Assembly: GCA_947626395.1 (NCBI GenBank)
Contig: CANQRU010000002.1
Location: 62,001-126,000 of the forward strand
Reading direction: 5' to 3'
Source: an uncultured Lachnospiraceae bacterium
Lineage (GTDB): Bacteria; Bacillota; Clostridia; Lachnospirales; Lachnospiraceae
DNA length: 64,000 nucleotides
Below the pieces are notes generated by a model, which saw nothing but the letters and a program-made list of their open reading frames with translations, did no database searches and had not been told where the DNA came from. Below are positions 51,137 to 60,131 of this stretch, piece after piece (positions within the stretch are counted from its first letter, which is position 1; every line of letters begins with the position of its first letter). Both the position numbers and the translations under genes were made by a program.

Positions 51137-51233
51137 CACCATATAGGACAGAAGACCGCGGCAGGGGAAATGTGCGTCTGTCCTGGTTAGGTGGCGCATC
51201 GCGAAAGCCATAGCGGCCGCAAGGAGGGTCAAC

Positions 51234-52757
51234 ATGTATTACCTGATAGGGATCGATGTGGGAACATCGGCGACGAAGACGGTTCTATTTGACGAAAAGG
51301 GCACGATCATGGCGTCTGCCTCTGCCGGTTATCCGCTGTACCAGCCCCATAACGGCTGGGCGGAACAGAAGCCGGAGGACTGGCGGGACGCGGTGCTTAA
51401 GACGCTTAAGCAGGTGACGGTGCAGTCCGGCGTGGCGGCCGCGGATATTAAGGGGATCGGCATTTCCGGGCAGATGCACGGCCTGGTGATGCTCGACGAG
51501 GCCGGAGAGGTGATCCGCCCTTCCATCATCTGGTGCGACCAGAGGACCGGGGCTGAGGTGGAGGATATGCTGAAGCTGATGCCTAGGGAGGAGTGGATCG
51601 AGATCACGGCCAATCCGCCTCTGACCGGCTGGACGGCGGCGAAGATCCTCTGGGTCCGGAAGAACGAGCCGGAGAATTACGCCCGGTGCCGTCATATCCT
51701 TCTGCCGAAGGATTATATCCGTTACATACTGACCGGCGTGTTCGCTACCGAGGTGTCGGACGCCAGCGGCATGCAGCTTCTGGATGTGCCGGAGCGGTGC
51801 TGGTCGGACGTGGTCCTTGAGAAGCTGCAGATCCCGGTGGAGTGGCTGGGGAAGGTCTATGAGTCCTGTGAAGTGACCGGAAAGCTGCTGCCGGAGATCG
51901 CGAAGGCTACGGGGCTTACGACGGATACCGTGGTGGTCGGCGGAGCCGGGGACAACGCGGCCGCGGCCGTGGGTACCGGCGTCGTGAAGGACGGGACCGC
52001 ATTTACCACGATCGGTACGTCGGGCGTGGTGTTCGCCCATTCCAGCCAGGTGACCATTGATCCCAAGGGGCGTGTGCATACCTGCTGCTGCGCGGTGCCG
52101 GGAGCGTGGCATGTGATGGGCGTGACCCAGGGCGCGGGACTGTCGCTCAAATGGTTCAAGGACCAGTTCTGTCAGGATTATGTGGCGGCCGCCGATGAGA
52201 TGCGGGTGGACGTCTATGATCTGATCGATCACGATATTAAGAGCATTCCGGCGGGCAGCGACCGGCTGATCTATCTGCCGTATCTGATGGGAGAGAGGAC
52301 TCCCCATCTGGATCCGGACTGCCGGGGCGTGTTCTTCGGACTTTCCGCGATGCACACCAAGGCCCATCTTCTGCGGGCGGTGATGGAGGGCGTGTCCTAT
52401 TCTCTGGCGGACTGCAACGATATCCTTCGGGAGATGGGCGTGTCCGTGGGCGAGATGATGGCCTGCGGAGGCGGCGGAAAGAGCGCGATCTGGCGCCAGA
52501 TGCTGGCCGATCTGTACGGCTGTCCGGTGAAGACGGTCCATCAGTCCGAGGGACCGGCCCTGGGCGCGGCGATCCTGGCCGGCGTGGGCTGCGGTATCTA
52601 CGAGAGTGTGGAGGCGGCCTGTGGGAAGCTGGTGTCCGCCGATAAGTGCAGCGAGCCGAACCCGGAGCATGAGAAGCTGTATGCGGAGTACCATAAGCTG
52701 TACAAGAAACTGTATATCGATCTGAAGAACAGTTATAAGGAGCTGGCGGCGTTATAA
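51234..52757 (+). CDS. xylB: xylulokinase (FGGY family)
   Basis: Phosphorylates D-xylulose, 507 residues. The N-terminal GIDVGTSATKTVLFDEKG and the GISGQMHGLVMLD signature with catalytic Asp are typical of XylB; the second FGGY region is VMEGVSYSLAD and the ATP site has GGGGKSAIWRQM. Xylose could be released by the alpha-xylosidase at 27629. No xylA is in view, and the nearby isomerase is of the FucI type, so the true ketose could be xylulose or a related pentulose. GGAGGG precedes the start. Confidence 0.9.
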   Translation: MYYLIGIDVGTSATKTVLFDEKGTIMASASAGYPLYQPHNGWAEQKPEDWRDAVLKTLKQVTVQSGVAAADIKGIGISGQMHGLVMLDEAGEVIRPSIIWCDQRTGAEVEDMLKLMPREEWIEITANPPLTGWTAAKILWVRKNEPENYARCRHILLPKDYIRYILTGVFATEVSDASGMQLLDVPERCWSDVVLEKLQIPVEWLGKVYESCEVTGKLLPEIAKATGLTTDTVVVGGAGDNAAAAVGTGVVKDGTAFTTIGTSGVVFAHSSQVTIDPKGRVHTCCCAVPGAWHVMGVTQGAGLSLKWFKDQFCQDYVAAADEMRVDVYDLIDHDIKSIPAGSDRLIYLPYLMGERTPHLDPDCRGVFFGLSAMHTKAHLLRAVMEGVSYSLADCNDILREMGVSVGEMMACGGGGKSAIWRQMLADLYGCPVKTVHQSEGPALGAAILAGVGCGIYESVEAACGKLVSADKCSEPNPEHEKLYAEYHKLYKKLYIDLKNSYKELAAL

Positions 52758-52773
52758 GCGGCTGTGATCCGGC

Positions 52774-52858
52774 ATCAGACTCATGTCGTCGTCAGATTCA
52801 TGTCAGTGTCAGATTTATGCTGGCATCAGATTCATGCCAGTGTCAGATTCACGGCGTT
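52774..52858. repeat. 17-nt x 5 tandem repeats
   Basis: Five units of exactly 17 bases (from 52774, 52791, 52808, 52825, 52842) with consensus GTCAGATTCATGYCAGT. Confidence 0.8.
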
Positions 52859-52896
52859 GCCGGAATTCAGGAATGGCGAAGTAAGTCAGGCATATG

Positions 52897-52950
52897 GCAG
52901 CTAATACGTGTGCCGGAGTTAATACGTGAGCCGCAGCTAATACATGTGCT
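52897..52950. repeat. 18-nt x 3 tandem repeats
   Basis: Three units of exactly 18 bases (52897-52914, 52915-52932, 52933-52950) with core AGYTAATACRTG-GC. They lie just upstream of the DUF4867-like gene. Confidence 0.78.
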
Positions 52951-52998
52951 GAGGGTAAGAAAAATAACCCGCGAGGGTATAAGAAGGAGGGGTTTCCC

Positions 52999-53619
52999 AT
53001 GGAGATCAGGAAAGTTACAGATCCGTCGTTTGCCGAGTACGGAAAGGTAGTGACCGGCTACGATGTGAGCGAGCTTTTGAAAGCGATGGAGGAGAAGACG
53101 CCGCTGCCGGACGATGTGGTCTACGTGCCGTCCGTAAAGGATCTGGAGGATCTTTCGGTGTCGAAGCTGATGCAGAAGAACCTGTACGGTCAGATTCCGG
53201 TTCAGGTGGGTTACTGCAACGGACATAATAAGAAGCTGAACGCCCTGGAGTATCACAGGAGTTCCGAGATCAATGTAGCCGTTACGGATCTGGTCCTGCT
53301 GATCGGAAGGCAGCAGGATATCGAGGCCGACTATACTTATGATACGTCGAAGGTCGTGGCCTATCTGGTTCCGGCCGGTACGGTCATTGAAGTGTACGCG
53401 ACGACGCTGCACTATGCTCCCTGCCATACGGACGAGGGCGGATTCCGCTGCGTGGTCATCCTGCCCGCCGGCACGAATACGGATCTGGATCCGCTTGACG
53501 AGGTGTTCGCCGAGGATAAGCTGCTGTTTGCGAAGAACAAATGGCTGATCGGCCATGCGGAAGGCGGCCTGGACGCGGGGGCGTTCATCGGGCTGAAGGG
53601 TGAGAATATCACCCTGTAG
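52999..53619 (+). CDS. DUF4867-like cupin protein
   Basis: Cytosolic protein of 206 residues. The start FAEYGKVVTG and the VVAYLVPAGTVIEVYATTLHYAPC segment suggest a cupin barrel like that of ureidoglycolate lyase; HRSSEINVAV and the His of LHYAPC could bind a metal. I recognise it as the DUF4867 family only by memory. Placement between a ketose kinase and a FucI-like isomerase suggests a sugar isomerase, mutarotase or lyase role; this is inference. AGAAGGAGGGG gives a strong ribosome site. Confidence 0.75.
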   Translation: MEIRKVTDPSFAEYGKVVTGYDVSELLKAMEEKTPLPDDVVYVPSVKDLEDLSVSKLMQKNLYGQIPVQVGYCNGHNKKLNALEYHRSSEINVAVTDLVLLIGRQQDIEADYTYDTSKVVAYLVPAGTVIEVYATTLHYAPCHTDEGGFRCVVILPAGTNTDLDPLDEVFAEDKLLFAKNKWLIGHAEGGLDAGAFIGLKGENITL

Positions 53620-53746
53620 GGAACCGGCTGCCGCCGGCGGTTCTGCTTAAGCCCTGCGGGTCAGCAGCGGTACCGTAAATCTCGTGCGTTATGCAGCGAA
53701 AGCTGCCCTATTTATAAACATATTTTAGAAAATGGAGGATATTCAC

Positions 53747-55225
53747 ATGAGCAATGTACCTGTAGTAAAACTGGGAATCGTGGCCGTCAGCCGCGACTGT
53801 TTCCCGGAGTCTTTGTCTGTTAACCGCCGCAAGGCATTGGTGGAAGCTTATACGAAGAAGTATGATGCCGCCAATATTTACGAGTGCCCGATCTGCATCG
53901 TTGAGAGCGAGATCCATATGGTTCAGGCTCTTGAGGATATAAAGGCCGCGGGCTGCAACGCTCTGTGCGTTTACCTTGGCAACTTCGGTCCGGAGATCTC
54001 CGAGACTCTTCTGGCAAAGCATTTCGACGGACCGGTCATGTATGTGGCGGCCGCTGAGGAAGCCGGCGACAGCCTGATCCAGGGCCGCGGCGACGCATAC
54101 TGCGGTATGCTGAACGCCAGCTATAATCTGAAGCTGCGCAATGTCAAGGCTTATATTCCGGAGTATCCGGTAGGCACGGCCGAGGAGTGCGCCGATATGA
54201 TCGAGGAGTTCCTGCCCATCGCCCGCGCGCTGGTCGGACTGGCGAACCTGAAGATCATCAGCTTCGGTCCGAGACCGTTAAACTTCCTGGCCTGCAACGC
54301 GCCGATCAAGCAGCTGTATAACATGGGCGTGGAGATCGAGGAGAACTCCGAGCTGGATCTGTTCGAGGCGTTCAATAAGCACGCCGGCGATCCCAGGATC
54401 CCGGAGGTCGTGGCCGACATGGAGGCCGAGCTTGGCAAGGGCAACATGAAGCCGGAGATCCTGCCGAAGCTGGCGCAGTATGAGCTGACCCTGCTTGACT
54501 GGATCGAGGATCACAAGGGCTACCGCAAATACGTGGCGATCGCGGGCAAGTGCTGGCCGGCGTTCCAGACCCAGTTCGGTTTCGTCCCCTGCTATGTGAA
54601 CAGCCGTCTGACCGGACGCGGCATCCCGGTGTCCTGTGAGGTGGATATCTACGGCGCTCTGAGCGAGTTCATCGGAACCTGCGTAAGCGGCGACATCGTG
54701 ACCCTGCTTGATATCAACAACTCTGTTCCGGCGGATATGTACGAGGCCGACATCAAGGGCAAATACAACTACACCCACAAGGATACCTTCATGGGCTTCC
54801 ACTGCGGCAATACCTGCTCCAAGAAGCTGACCAGCTGCTCCATGAAGTATCAGTTGATCATGGCCAGATCCCTGCCGGAGGAAGTGACCCAGGGTACGCT
54901 GGAAGGCGACCTGGTACCGGGCGACATCACGTTCTACCGCCTGCAGTCCACCGCCGACAACCATCTGCGCGCTTATGTAGCTCACGGCGAGATCCTGCCG
55001 GTGGCGACCAGGTCCTTCGGCGGCGTCGGCGTGTTCGCGATTCCGGAGATGGGACGTTTCTACCGCCATGTGCTGATCGAGGGAGGTTTCCCGCATCACG
55101 GCGCGGTGGCGTTCGGCCACTACGGCAAGGCTCTGTTCGAGGTATTCAAGTATCTCGGCGCGGAGAGCATCGGATACAACCAGCCGAAGAGCGTGCCGTA
55201 TCCGACGGAGAATCCGTTCGCGTAA
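53747..55225 (+). CDS. L-fucose/L-arabinose isomerase family protein
   Basis: Aldose-ketose isomerase-like enzyme of 492 residues. Family marks are VSRDCFPESLS near the N-terminus, the VYLGNFGPE strand, GKCWPAFQTQFGFVPCYVNSRL (metal Glu replaced by nearby polar residues, so ligands are uncertain), CEVDIYGALSEFIG, FHCGNT and GGFPHHGAVAFGH. These proteins interconvert L-fucose, D-arabinose, L-rhamnose-like sugars or other aldoses with ketoses. It could serve the xylB kinase or supply the missing rhamnose isomerase step. The start at 53747 follows TGGAGGA. Confidence 0.85.
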   Translation: MSNVPVVKLGIVAVSRDCFPESLSVNRRKALVEAYTKKYDAANIYECPICIVESEIHMVQALEDIKAAGCNALCVYLGNFGPEISETLLAKHFDGPVMYVAAAEEAGDSLIQGRGDAYCGMLNASYNLKLRNVKAYIPEYPVGTAEECADMIEEFLPIARALVGLANLKIISFGPRPLNFLACNAPIKQLYNMGVEIEENSELDLFEAFNKHAGDPRIPEVVADMEAELGKGNMKPEILPKLAQYELTLLDWIEDHKGYRKYVAIAGKCWPAFQTQFGFVPCYVNSRLTGRGIPVSCEVDIYGALSEFIGTCVSGDIVTLLDINNSVPADMYEADIKGKYNYTHKDTFMGFHCGNTCSKKLTSCSMKYQLIMARSLPEEVTQGTLEGDLVPGDITFYRLQSTADNHLRAYVAHGEILPVATRSFGGVGVFAIPEMGRFYRHVLIEGGFPHHGAVAFGHYGKALFEVFKYLGAESIGYNQPKSVPYPTENPFA

Positions 55226-55294
55226 TCGGCCAGCGAGGCAGATGCGGGAGAGCGCTTACGGCGTTACTTCCCGCGTGATGATCTGAGTTAGATT

Positions 55295-55335
55295 CGGGGC
55301 GGCTGCCGCGGTTTGGGACCGCGTCGGCCGCCCCG
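55295..55335 (+). other. GC-rich hairpin between isomerase and rhamnosidase genes
   Basis: CGGGGCGGC and GCGGT pair with ACCGC and GCCGCCCCG around TTGGG. A T-run is lacking (GTTCGCAGTTTTG follows), so it is a weak terminator or an intercistronic structure. Confidence 0.5.
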
Positions 55336-55409
55336 TTCGCAGTTTTGTGCAGAAAGGGTGCCGGCGTACGCTTTCTGTATATGAATCTTATCGGAAGGAG
55401 GCAGAACCA

Positions 55410-58070
55410 TTGAAAATATATGATCTGAAAGTGAATTATCAGTCGGATCCGCTGGGGATCGATCTGACCCATGCCGTATTCTCCTGGAAGGTGAAGGAGG
55501 CCAGAGGCAAAGCCCAGGAATGGGCGAGGCTGGTCGTGGCGGAGGATGTGGGATTTCAGAAGATCGTCTACGACAGCGGCAGGGCGGATCTGGATTCCTG
55601 CGCGTTCGTGCCGGATGCAGTCTGGAAACCGGCTGTGAAATATTACTGGACCGTGGAGGTGACCGACGACGCCGGAAGCTCCGGGATCAGCGATATCGCG
55701 TCCTTCGAGGGAGGACATCCGGAAGGCAGATGGAACGGCAAATGGATCAGGCCGCCGTTTGCCCGCGAGTTCGCGCCGGTGATGTTTCAGACCTTCGATC
55801 TGGAGCAGGAGGAGCTGGACGAACTCGATACGGCCCGCCTCTATATCTGCGGTCTGGGGCTTTACGAAGTCTATTTGAACGGCGAGAAGGTGGGCGATCA
55901 GTATCTGACGCCTTACTATACGGATTACCGGGGCTGGATCCAGTACCAGACCTACGACGCGGCAAACTATCTGAAGGTTGGCGAGAACCGGATCGAAGTC
56001 TGGATGGGAGACGGCTGGTACAAGGGAAATTTCTGCTATATGTACGGCGGGCGTCTTCGGGAGTATTACGGCGACGAGTTCAAGCTGCTGGCGGATCTGT
56101 ATATCACGGACTGCGACGGACTGACCCGTGTGATCGGGACCAATGAGAACTGGCTGGCGCTCAAATGTCCTGTAGTGACGTCCGGCATCTACTATGGAGA
56201 AGACTACGACGCCAGGATGGAGCAGGCTCTTGAAAATGCGCCGGGTCGGATCCCGACCGCGCTGGAAGCCGACGCCCCGGCGGGCGAGCTGTGCCCCATG
56301 GTAGGCGCGCCGGTAAGGAGACGCGAAGTTCTTCCTGTGAAGGAAATCATTACCTCCGAGACCGGTGAGACGATCCTGGATTTCGGCCAGGAGATCACCG
56401 GCTGGGTGGCGTTTGACGCGGATCTTCCGGCCGGGACCCATGTGACGCTGCAGTACAGCGAGATCATGCAGAACGGCAGGTTCTACCGCGACAACCTGCG
56501 CACGGCCCGGGCGGAGTATCATTTTACGTCGGCGGGGAAGAAGCAGCTGGCGCGGCCTCATTTCACCTTCTACGGGTTCCGCTATGTGAAGGTGACCGGC
56601 ATGAAGGTGGATGAGACGAATAAGGACTGCTTCCGGGCGTGGGCCCTGTATTCGGATCTGACAGAGACCGGGCGGCTTAAGACCTCCAACGAGAAGGTGA
56701 ACCGGCTGATCCTAAACACCAGATGGAGCGAGAAGGACAATTTCCTGGATATTCCCACGGACTGCCCCCAGAGAGACGAGCGGCTTGGCTGGACCGGGGA
56801 CGCCCAGATCTTCGCGTCGGCGGCTTCCTACCATATGCTGACGCCGGTATTTTACCGCAAGTACCTGAAGGATATGGCTTACGAGCAGAAAAAGATCGGC
56901 GGCTCGGTTCCCTTCGTGGTGCCGGATGTGCTTAGTATCGCCCGCGAGAAAGCCGGCGAGCCGGAATTTGATCCGGCGTCTCCGGCCTGGGGCGAAGCCG
57001 GTTCCTGTGCCTGGGGCGACGCGGCCACGGTGATCCCCTGGACCATGTATTCCCATTACGGCAATGCGGCGTGGCTGGACGAGCAGTATGACAATATGAA
57101 GCAGTGGACAGATTTCATCATCCGTATGGATGAGGAGCACTGCGGCGGGAAGCGGCTGTGGAACTGCGGCTTCCATTTCGGTGACTGGCTGTCCCTGGAC
57201 GCGAAGGGCGACAATCCCCAGGGCGGAACTGACCCGTATTTTGTCGCGACCATGTACTATATGCACTCGGCGGAACTGACGGCCATGGCGGCGGAGAAAC
57301 TGGGCAAGGCTGAGGACGCGGCGTATTACAGCAGGATCGCGGCGGAAGTCAGGGCTTCGGCCAGGAAGACTTACCTGGGAGAAGACGGAAAGCTTACGAT
57401 CCGCACCCAGACCGCGTATGTGCTGGCAATCTGGTTCAAGCTCTACGATGAGGCGGAGATTCCGGCCGCGGCGGACGAGCTGTGCGCGCTTCTGAAGGAA
57501 TGGAACCTGCATCTGGCCACGGGATTTGTGGGCACGGCTTATCTGTGCCAGACGCTCTCGGCCACAGGGCACGCGGATCTGGCGTACACGCTTCTGCTGA
57601 ACGAGGATTATCCAAGCTGGCTTTATGAGGTGAATCTGGGCGCGACCACGATCTGGGAGCGGTGGAATTCCCTGCTTCCGGATGGGAGCATCAGCAGCAC
57701 GGGCATGAACAGCCTGAATCATTACGCCTACGGTTCCATCGTGAAATGGATTTACGGCCGGGTCTGCGGCCTGCAGATCAAGGCGGACGGAAGCGGACCG
57801 CGCAAGATCTTCTACGCGCCGCAGCCGGATAAGCGGCTTGCATTCGCGGAGGCGTCCTATGATACGGTGGCCGGAGAGTACAGGGCGGACTGGAAATGGG
57901 ACGGCGATAAGGCGGTGTGCCACCTGAGCGTGCCGTTCGGCTGCCAGGCGGAGCTGGGCCTGGATACGAAATGGACGGACGTGACGGTCGACGGAAAGAC
58001 CGTGGCGGCCGCGGCACCGGATGGAGTGCTGACGGCGGGAGAGTATGTGATCGAAGGGATCTACGGGTGA
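55410..58070 (+). CDS. GH78 alpha-L-rhamnosidase
   Basis: Cytosolic glycosidase of 886 residues that releases L-rhamnose from plant glycans or flavonoids. The start is TTG, preceded by GGAAGGAGG; an ATG at 55347 lies too far before this site. Two N-terminal beta domains include the sugar-binding-like ARLYICGLGLYEVYLNGEKVG. The alpha-barrel has the acidic cluster DCPQRDERLGWTGD (about 450-463), the WGDAATVIPW segment and the later TTIWERW motif (near 747) expected to hold the base. It feeds the rhaB-rhaD module at 2994-5266, though it is coded far from it. Confidence 0.9.
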   Translation: MKIYDLKVNYQSDPLGIDLTHAVFSWKVKEARGKAQEWARLVVAEDVGFQKIVYDSGRADLDSCAFVPDAVWKPAVKYYWTVEVTDDAGSSGISDIASFEGGHPEGRWNGKWIRPPFAREFAPVMFQTFDLEQEELDELDTARLYICGLGLYEVYLNGEKVGDQYLTPYYTDYRGWIQYQTYDAANYLKVGENRIEVWMGDGWYKGNFCYMYGGRLREYYGDEFKLLADLYITDCDGLTRVIGTNENWLALKCPVVTSGIYYGEDYDARMEQALENAPGRIPTALEADAPAGELCPMVGAPVRRREVLPVKEIITSETGETILDFGQEITGWVAFDADLPAGTHVTLQYSEIMQNGRFYRDNLRTARAEYHFTSAGKKQLARPHFTFYGFRYVKVTGMKVDETNKDCFRAWALYSDLTETGRLKTSNEKVNRLILNTRWSEKDNFLDIPTDCPQRDERLGWTGDAQIFASAASYHMLTPVFYRKYLKDMAYEQKKIGGSVPFVVPDVLSIAREKAGEPEFDPASPAWGEAGSCAWGDAATVIPWTMYSHYGNAAWLDEQYDNMKQWTDFIIRMDEEHCGGKRLWNCGFHFGDWLSLDAKGDNPQGGTDPYFVATMYYMHSAELTAMAAEKLGKAEDAAYYSRIAAEVRASARKTYLGEDGKLTIRTQTAYVLAIWFKLYDEAEIPAAADELCALLKEWNLHLATGFVGTAYLCQTLSATGHADLAYTLLLNEDYPSWLYEVNLGATTIWERWNSLLPDGSISSTGMNSLNHYAYGSIVKWIYGRVCGLQIKADGSGPRKIFYAPQPDKRLAFAEASYDTVAGEYRADWKWDGDKAVCHLSVPFGCQAELGLDTKWTDVTVDGKTVAAAAPDGVLTAGEYVIEGIYG

Positions 58071-58160
58071 GCGAGGCGTGACAGCTTATCATAGACACGC
58101 TGGCGTCAGATCATAAGGACTATGACAGCGAGACCGCAGAATGGGTGCATAGAGAAATAC

Positions 58161-58190
58161 GTGGCCATCTGTGTCAGAGCAGATGGCCAC
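58161..58190. terminator. two-way terminator-like hairpin
   Basis: GTGGCCATCTG and CAGATGGCCAC pair perfectly (11 bases, loop 8) between the convergent rhamnosidase and ATPase genes. No long T-run on either side. Confidence 0.5.
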
Positions 58191-58210
58191 ATGTGCAGAG
58201 TGATCGGATT

Positions 58211-59431
58211 CTACTTTCCTAGCAACCAGTCAGACAGGTTTTTGATCTGGATGCCGTTGTAATTTCCTACAGTAAGCCGATCGCCGGTCAAGATGATTTT
58301 TTCATAATTATCACGGATAGATGAGAGGGACTTAAGTTCGCGGTTGAAGGTTTCTTTTGCTGTCATATCTGCTGTAACCTGAAAATAGGTATAGGTTCCC
58401 TGCTTTTCTGCAACGAAGTCCACTTCCGTATTGCCAACCTTTCCGATCATGACGCGGTAGTTTCGGCGCAGAAGCTCAAAATAAACAATATTCTCCAGTG
58501 AAAAACCTAAATCGTACTGACTGCGCGGCAGGATATGGTTCCGTAAGCCAAGATCTACAATATACAGCTTTCGATTCGATTTCAGAAGCTGTTTTCCCAC
58601 GACGTCAAAACGCTCTGCAGGATAGAAAATAAAGGATTCCGTGAGGGCCTCCACATAATCGCCCACCGTGTTAGGGGAGACATTCCTACCGTTTGAGGTC
58701 AGATAGTCGGTGATGCTGCGGATGGAAACCGGATTCCCGGCTACACTGGCCAGATATTTGGCTATGGTTTTCAGCAGGAGAATATCTGTGATTTTTCTTT
58801 GGTCCGGATCCGATTTCTTCCTGGCCTGCCGATCTTCAATGTCCTTTACGATAACGGTATTGTAGATACCTTCTAAGTAGATCTCTACCTTTTCCGGAGT
58901 TCGGTTCATAACGGCAATATACGGGAGTCCACCGTCACGCATATATTCCGAAAGACCGCGATCCGCATCCATACCGGTGATCTCCAGAAATTCTTTGAAA
59001 GACAGGGGCAGCATCCTAATTTCCACATAGCGTCCGGTCAAAAGTGTGGCAAGATCTCCGGAAAGCATGCAGGCGTTGGAGCCGGTGATGTAGATGTCTA
59101 CATCCGGCTTGACATACAGACTGTCTACGACCTTCTCAAAGGATGGAACCTTTTGAATTTCATCCAGGAAGATATAGGTCTTTTTCCCTTCGCACAGATG
59201 CTCCTTGAGATAGGCATACAGTTTTCGGTAGTCATGAAGTTCTTCATATTCCAGTTCTTCAAAATTGACAGACACAATCTGTTCTTCTGAGATACCGTTT
59301 GCCTTAAGCCATATTTGATACTGAAGCAGTAAGGTGGATTTTCCGCAGCGTCTGATACCGGTGACAACTTTGATGACCTGTTCATCTTTCCATTGAATCA
59401 GACGATCCAGGTATTCTTTTCTCTCAACCAA
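58211..59431 (-). CDS. DUF4143-type AAA ATPase (AAA_14)
   Basis: ATPase of 406 residues. P-loop GIRRCGKST (25-33), Walker B TYIFLDEIQ, sensor ITGSNACML, then a winged-helix-like middle and the C-terminal DUF4143 part (VGNTEVDFVAEK, like a nuclease-fold motif). Such proteins are common in anaerobe genomes, often in many copies, and function is unknown; a defence or mobile-element link has been proposed. The start is TTG at 59431, since GGAGGTG lies over the earlier ATG (59446) and thus points to the TTG 8 bases on. Its base composition is visibly AT-richer than its neighbours, suggesting recent transfer. Confidence 0.85.
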   Translation of the reverse strand: MVERKEYLDRLIQWKDEQVIKVVTGIRRCGKSTLLLQYQIWLKANGISEEQIVSVNFEELEYEELHDYRKLYAYLKEHLCEGKKTYIFLDEIQKVPSFEKVVDSLYVKPDVDIYITGSNACMLSGDLATLLTGRYVEIRMLPLSFKEFLEITGMDADRGLSEYMRDGGLPYIAVMNRTPEKVEIYLEGIYNTVIVKDIEDRQARKKSDPDQRKITDILLLKTIAKYLASVAGNPVSIRSITDYLTSNGRNVSPNTVGDYVEALTESFIFYPAERFDVVGKQLLKSNRKLYIVDLGLRNHILPRSQYDLGFSLENIVYFELLRRNYRVMIGKVGNTEVDFVAEKQGTYTYFQVTADMTAKETFNRELKSLSSIRDNYEKIILTGDRLTVGNYNGIQIKNLSDWLLGK

Positions 59432-59460
59432 AATGTTCACCTCCATCAAATAGTATTCTG

Positions 59461-59489
59461 ATTTTAGCACATAATATGCAAAAAGTCAA
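59461..59489 (-). promoter_or_regulatory. promoter of the AAA ATPase gene
   Basis: Minus-strand TTGACT (59489-59484) and TAAAAT (59466-59461) with a 17-base spacer. Confidence 0.65.
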
Positions 59490-59490
59490 T

Positions 59491-59552
59491 TTATGTTCCG
59501 AAATCGGAATATTGGTCTGTTTAAAGTGGGTTATGTTCCGAAATGTGAACAT
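59491..59552. promoter_or_regulatory. paired dyad sites upstream of the ATPase promoter
   Basis: TTATGTTCCGAAAT occurs at 59491 and 59531, exactly 40 bases apart. Each is the start of an inverted repeat: TTCCGAAATCGGAA in the first and ATGTTC with GAACAT in the second. The first abuts the -35 box. They are likely operators of an unknown regulator. Confidence 0.6.
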
Positions 59553-59671
59553 CTGCACATTCACGAATGGCGCGGGATGATGGATCTATTAAATGTGTGA
59601 AGGATTAAAGCGATGCTTCAATCCTTCAGGCGGTTGTTTTTGACCGATTATTTTTGACGATGGTGCAATTA

Positions 59672-59881
59672 TTATTTTGCAATCGTTTTCGGAGCAGGGA
59701 TAGGAATTCCGTCTTCAATGGCATAATCGATCCATTCTTTGATCATGATACGGGCGTTTTCTACGGCTTCGGTTACGGTATGTCCGTCGGCCATACATCC
59801 GGGAAGATCCGGAACGGATACGATATAGGCGTTGTCTTCATCACTCCAGGTTACGATCATCTGGTATTTATAGTCAGTCAT
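59672..59881 (-). CDS. HicB-like antitoxin, no HicA partner seen
   Basis: Small protein of 69 residues with the HicB partial RNase-H-like fold: YQMIVTWSDEDNAYIVSVPDLPGCMADGHTVTEAVENA in the usual order. It lacks the C-terminal DNA-binding part of long HicB forms. In toxin-antitoxin pairs a HicA toxin of about 60 residues lies next to it; no such frame is visible within 240 bases on either side. It is therefore an orphan or a stand-alone HicB-like protein. A CCGGAGGT site precedes the start. Confidence 0.82.
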   Translation of the reverse strand: MTDYKYQMIVTWSDEDNAYIVSVPDLPGCMADGHTVTEAVENARIMIKEWIDYAIEDGIPIPAPKTIAK

Positions 59882-59905
59882 AGAATACCTCCGGAAAGTG
59901 TTCCT

Positions 59906-59934
59906 ATCATATCACATTTCTGTGAAAATGGAAA
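59906..59934 (-). promoter_or_regulatory. possible hicB promoter
   Basis: Minus-strand TATGAT (59911-59906) with a weak TTTCCA at 17 bases. Confidence 0.35.
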
Positions 59935-59957
59935 GTCATAAAATTTCTATAAACTCC

Positions 59958-59986
59958 TTGCATTTCCAGAAACCGGATAGTATACT
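59958..59986 (+). promoter_or_regulatory. promoter of the MarR-ABC operon
   Basis: TTGCAT (59958-59963) and TATACT (59981-59986) with a 17-base spacer. Confidence 0.68.
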
Positions 59987-59994
59987 AACAAACG

Positions 59995-60004
59995 GTTAAT
60001 TAAC
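59995..60004. promoter_or_regulatory. MarR operator candidate
   Basis: GTTAATTAAC, a perfect 10-base palindrome, sits over the expected RNA start, directly after the -10 box. Further AT-rich half-sites follow (CTAATTA). The position fits self-repression by the MarR protein. Confidence 0.55.
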
Positions 60005-60131
60005 TAATTATCAGCCATCTAATTACGCCGGAACTGTAACGCCGGCTGTGTGAAAATGACTTCCGGGCGGAAGCATTTTTGCGCACAGCCGCCGTGCCAT
60101 CTGCCCGGCGGCGGAATACGGAGGTGAGATC

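Noticed and set aside
52774-52950. CRISPR array
   Set aside because: Units are contiguous at 17 and 18 bases with no spacers between them, and no cas genes are in the window.
59432-60131. A hidden HicA toxin next to HicB
   Set aside because: No short frame with the HicA signature (Gly-Ser-His region) was seen on either strand around HicB.
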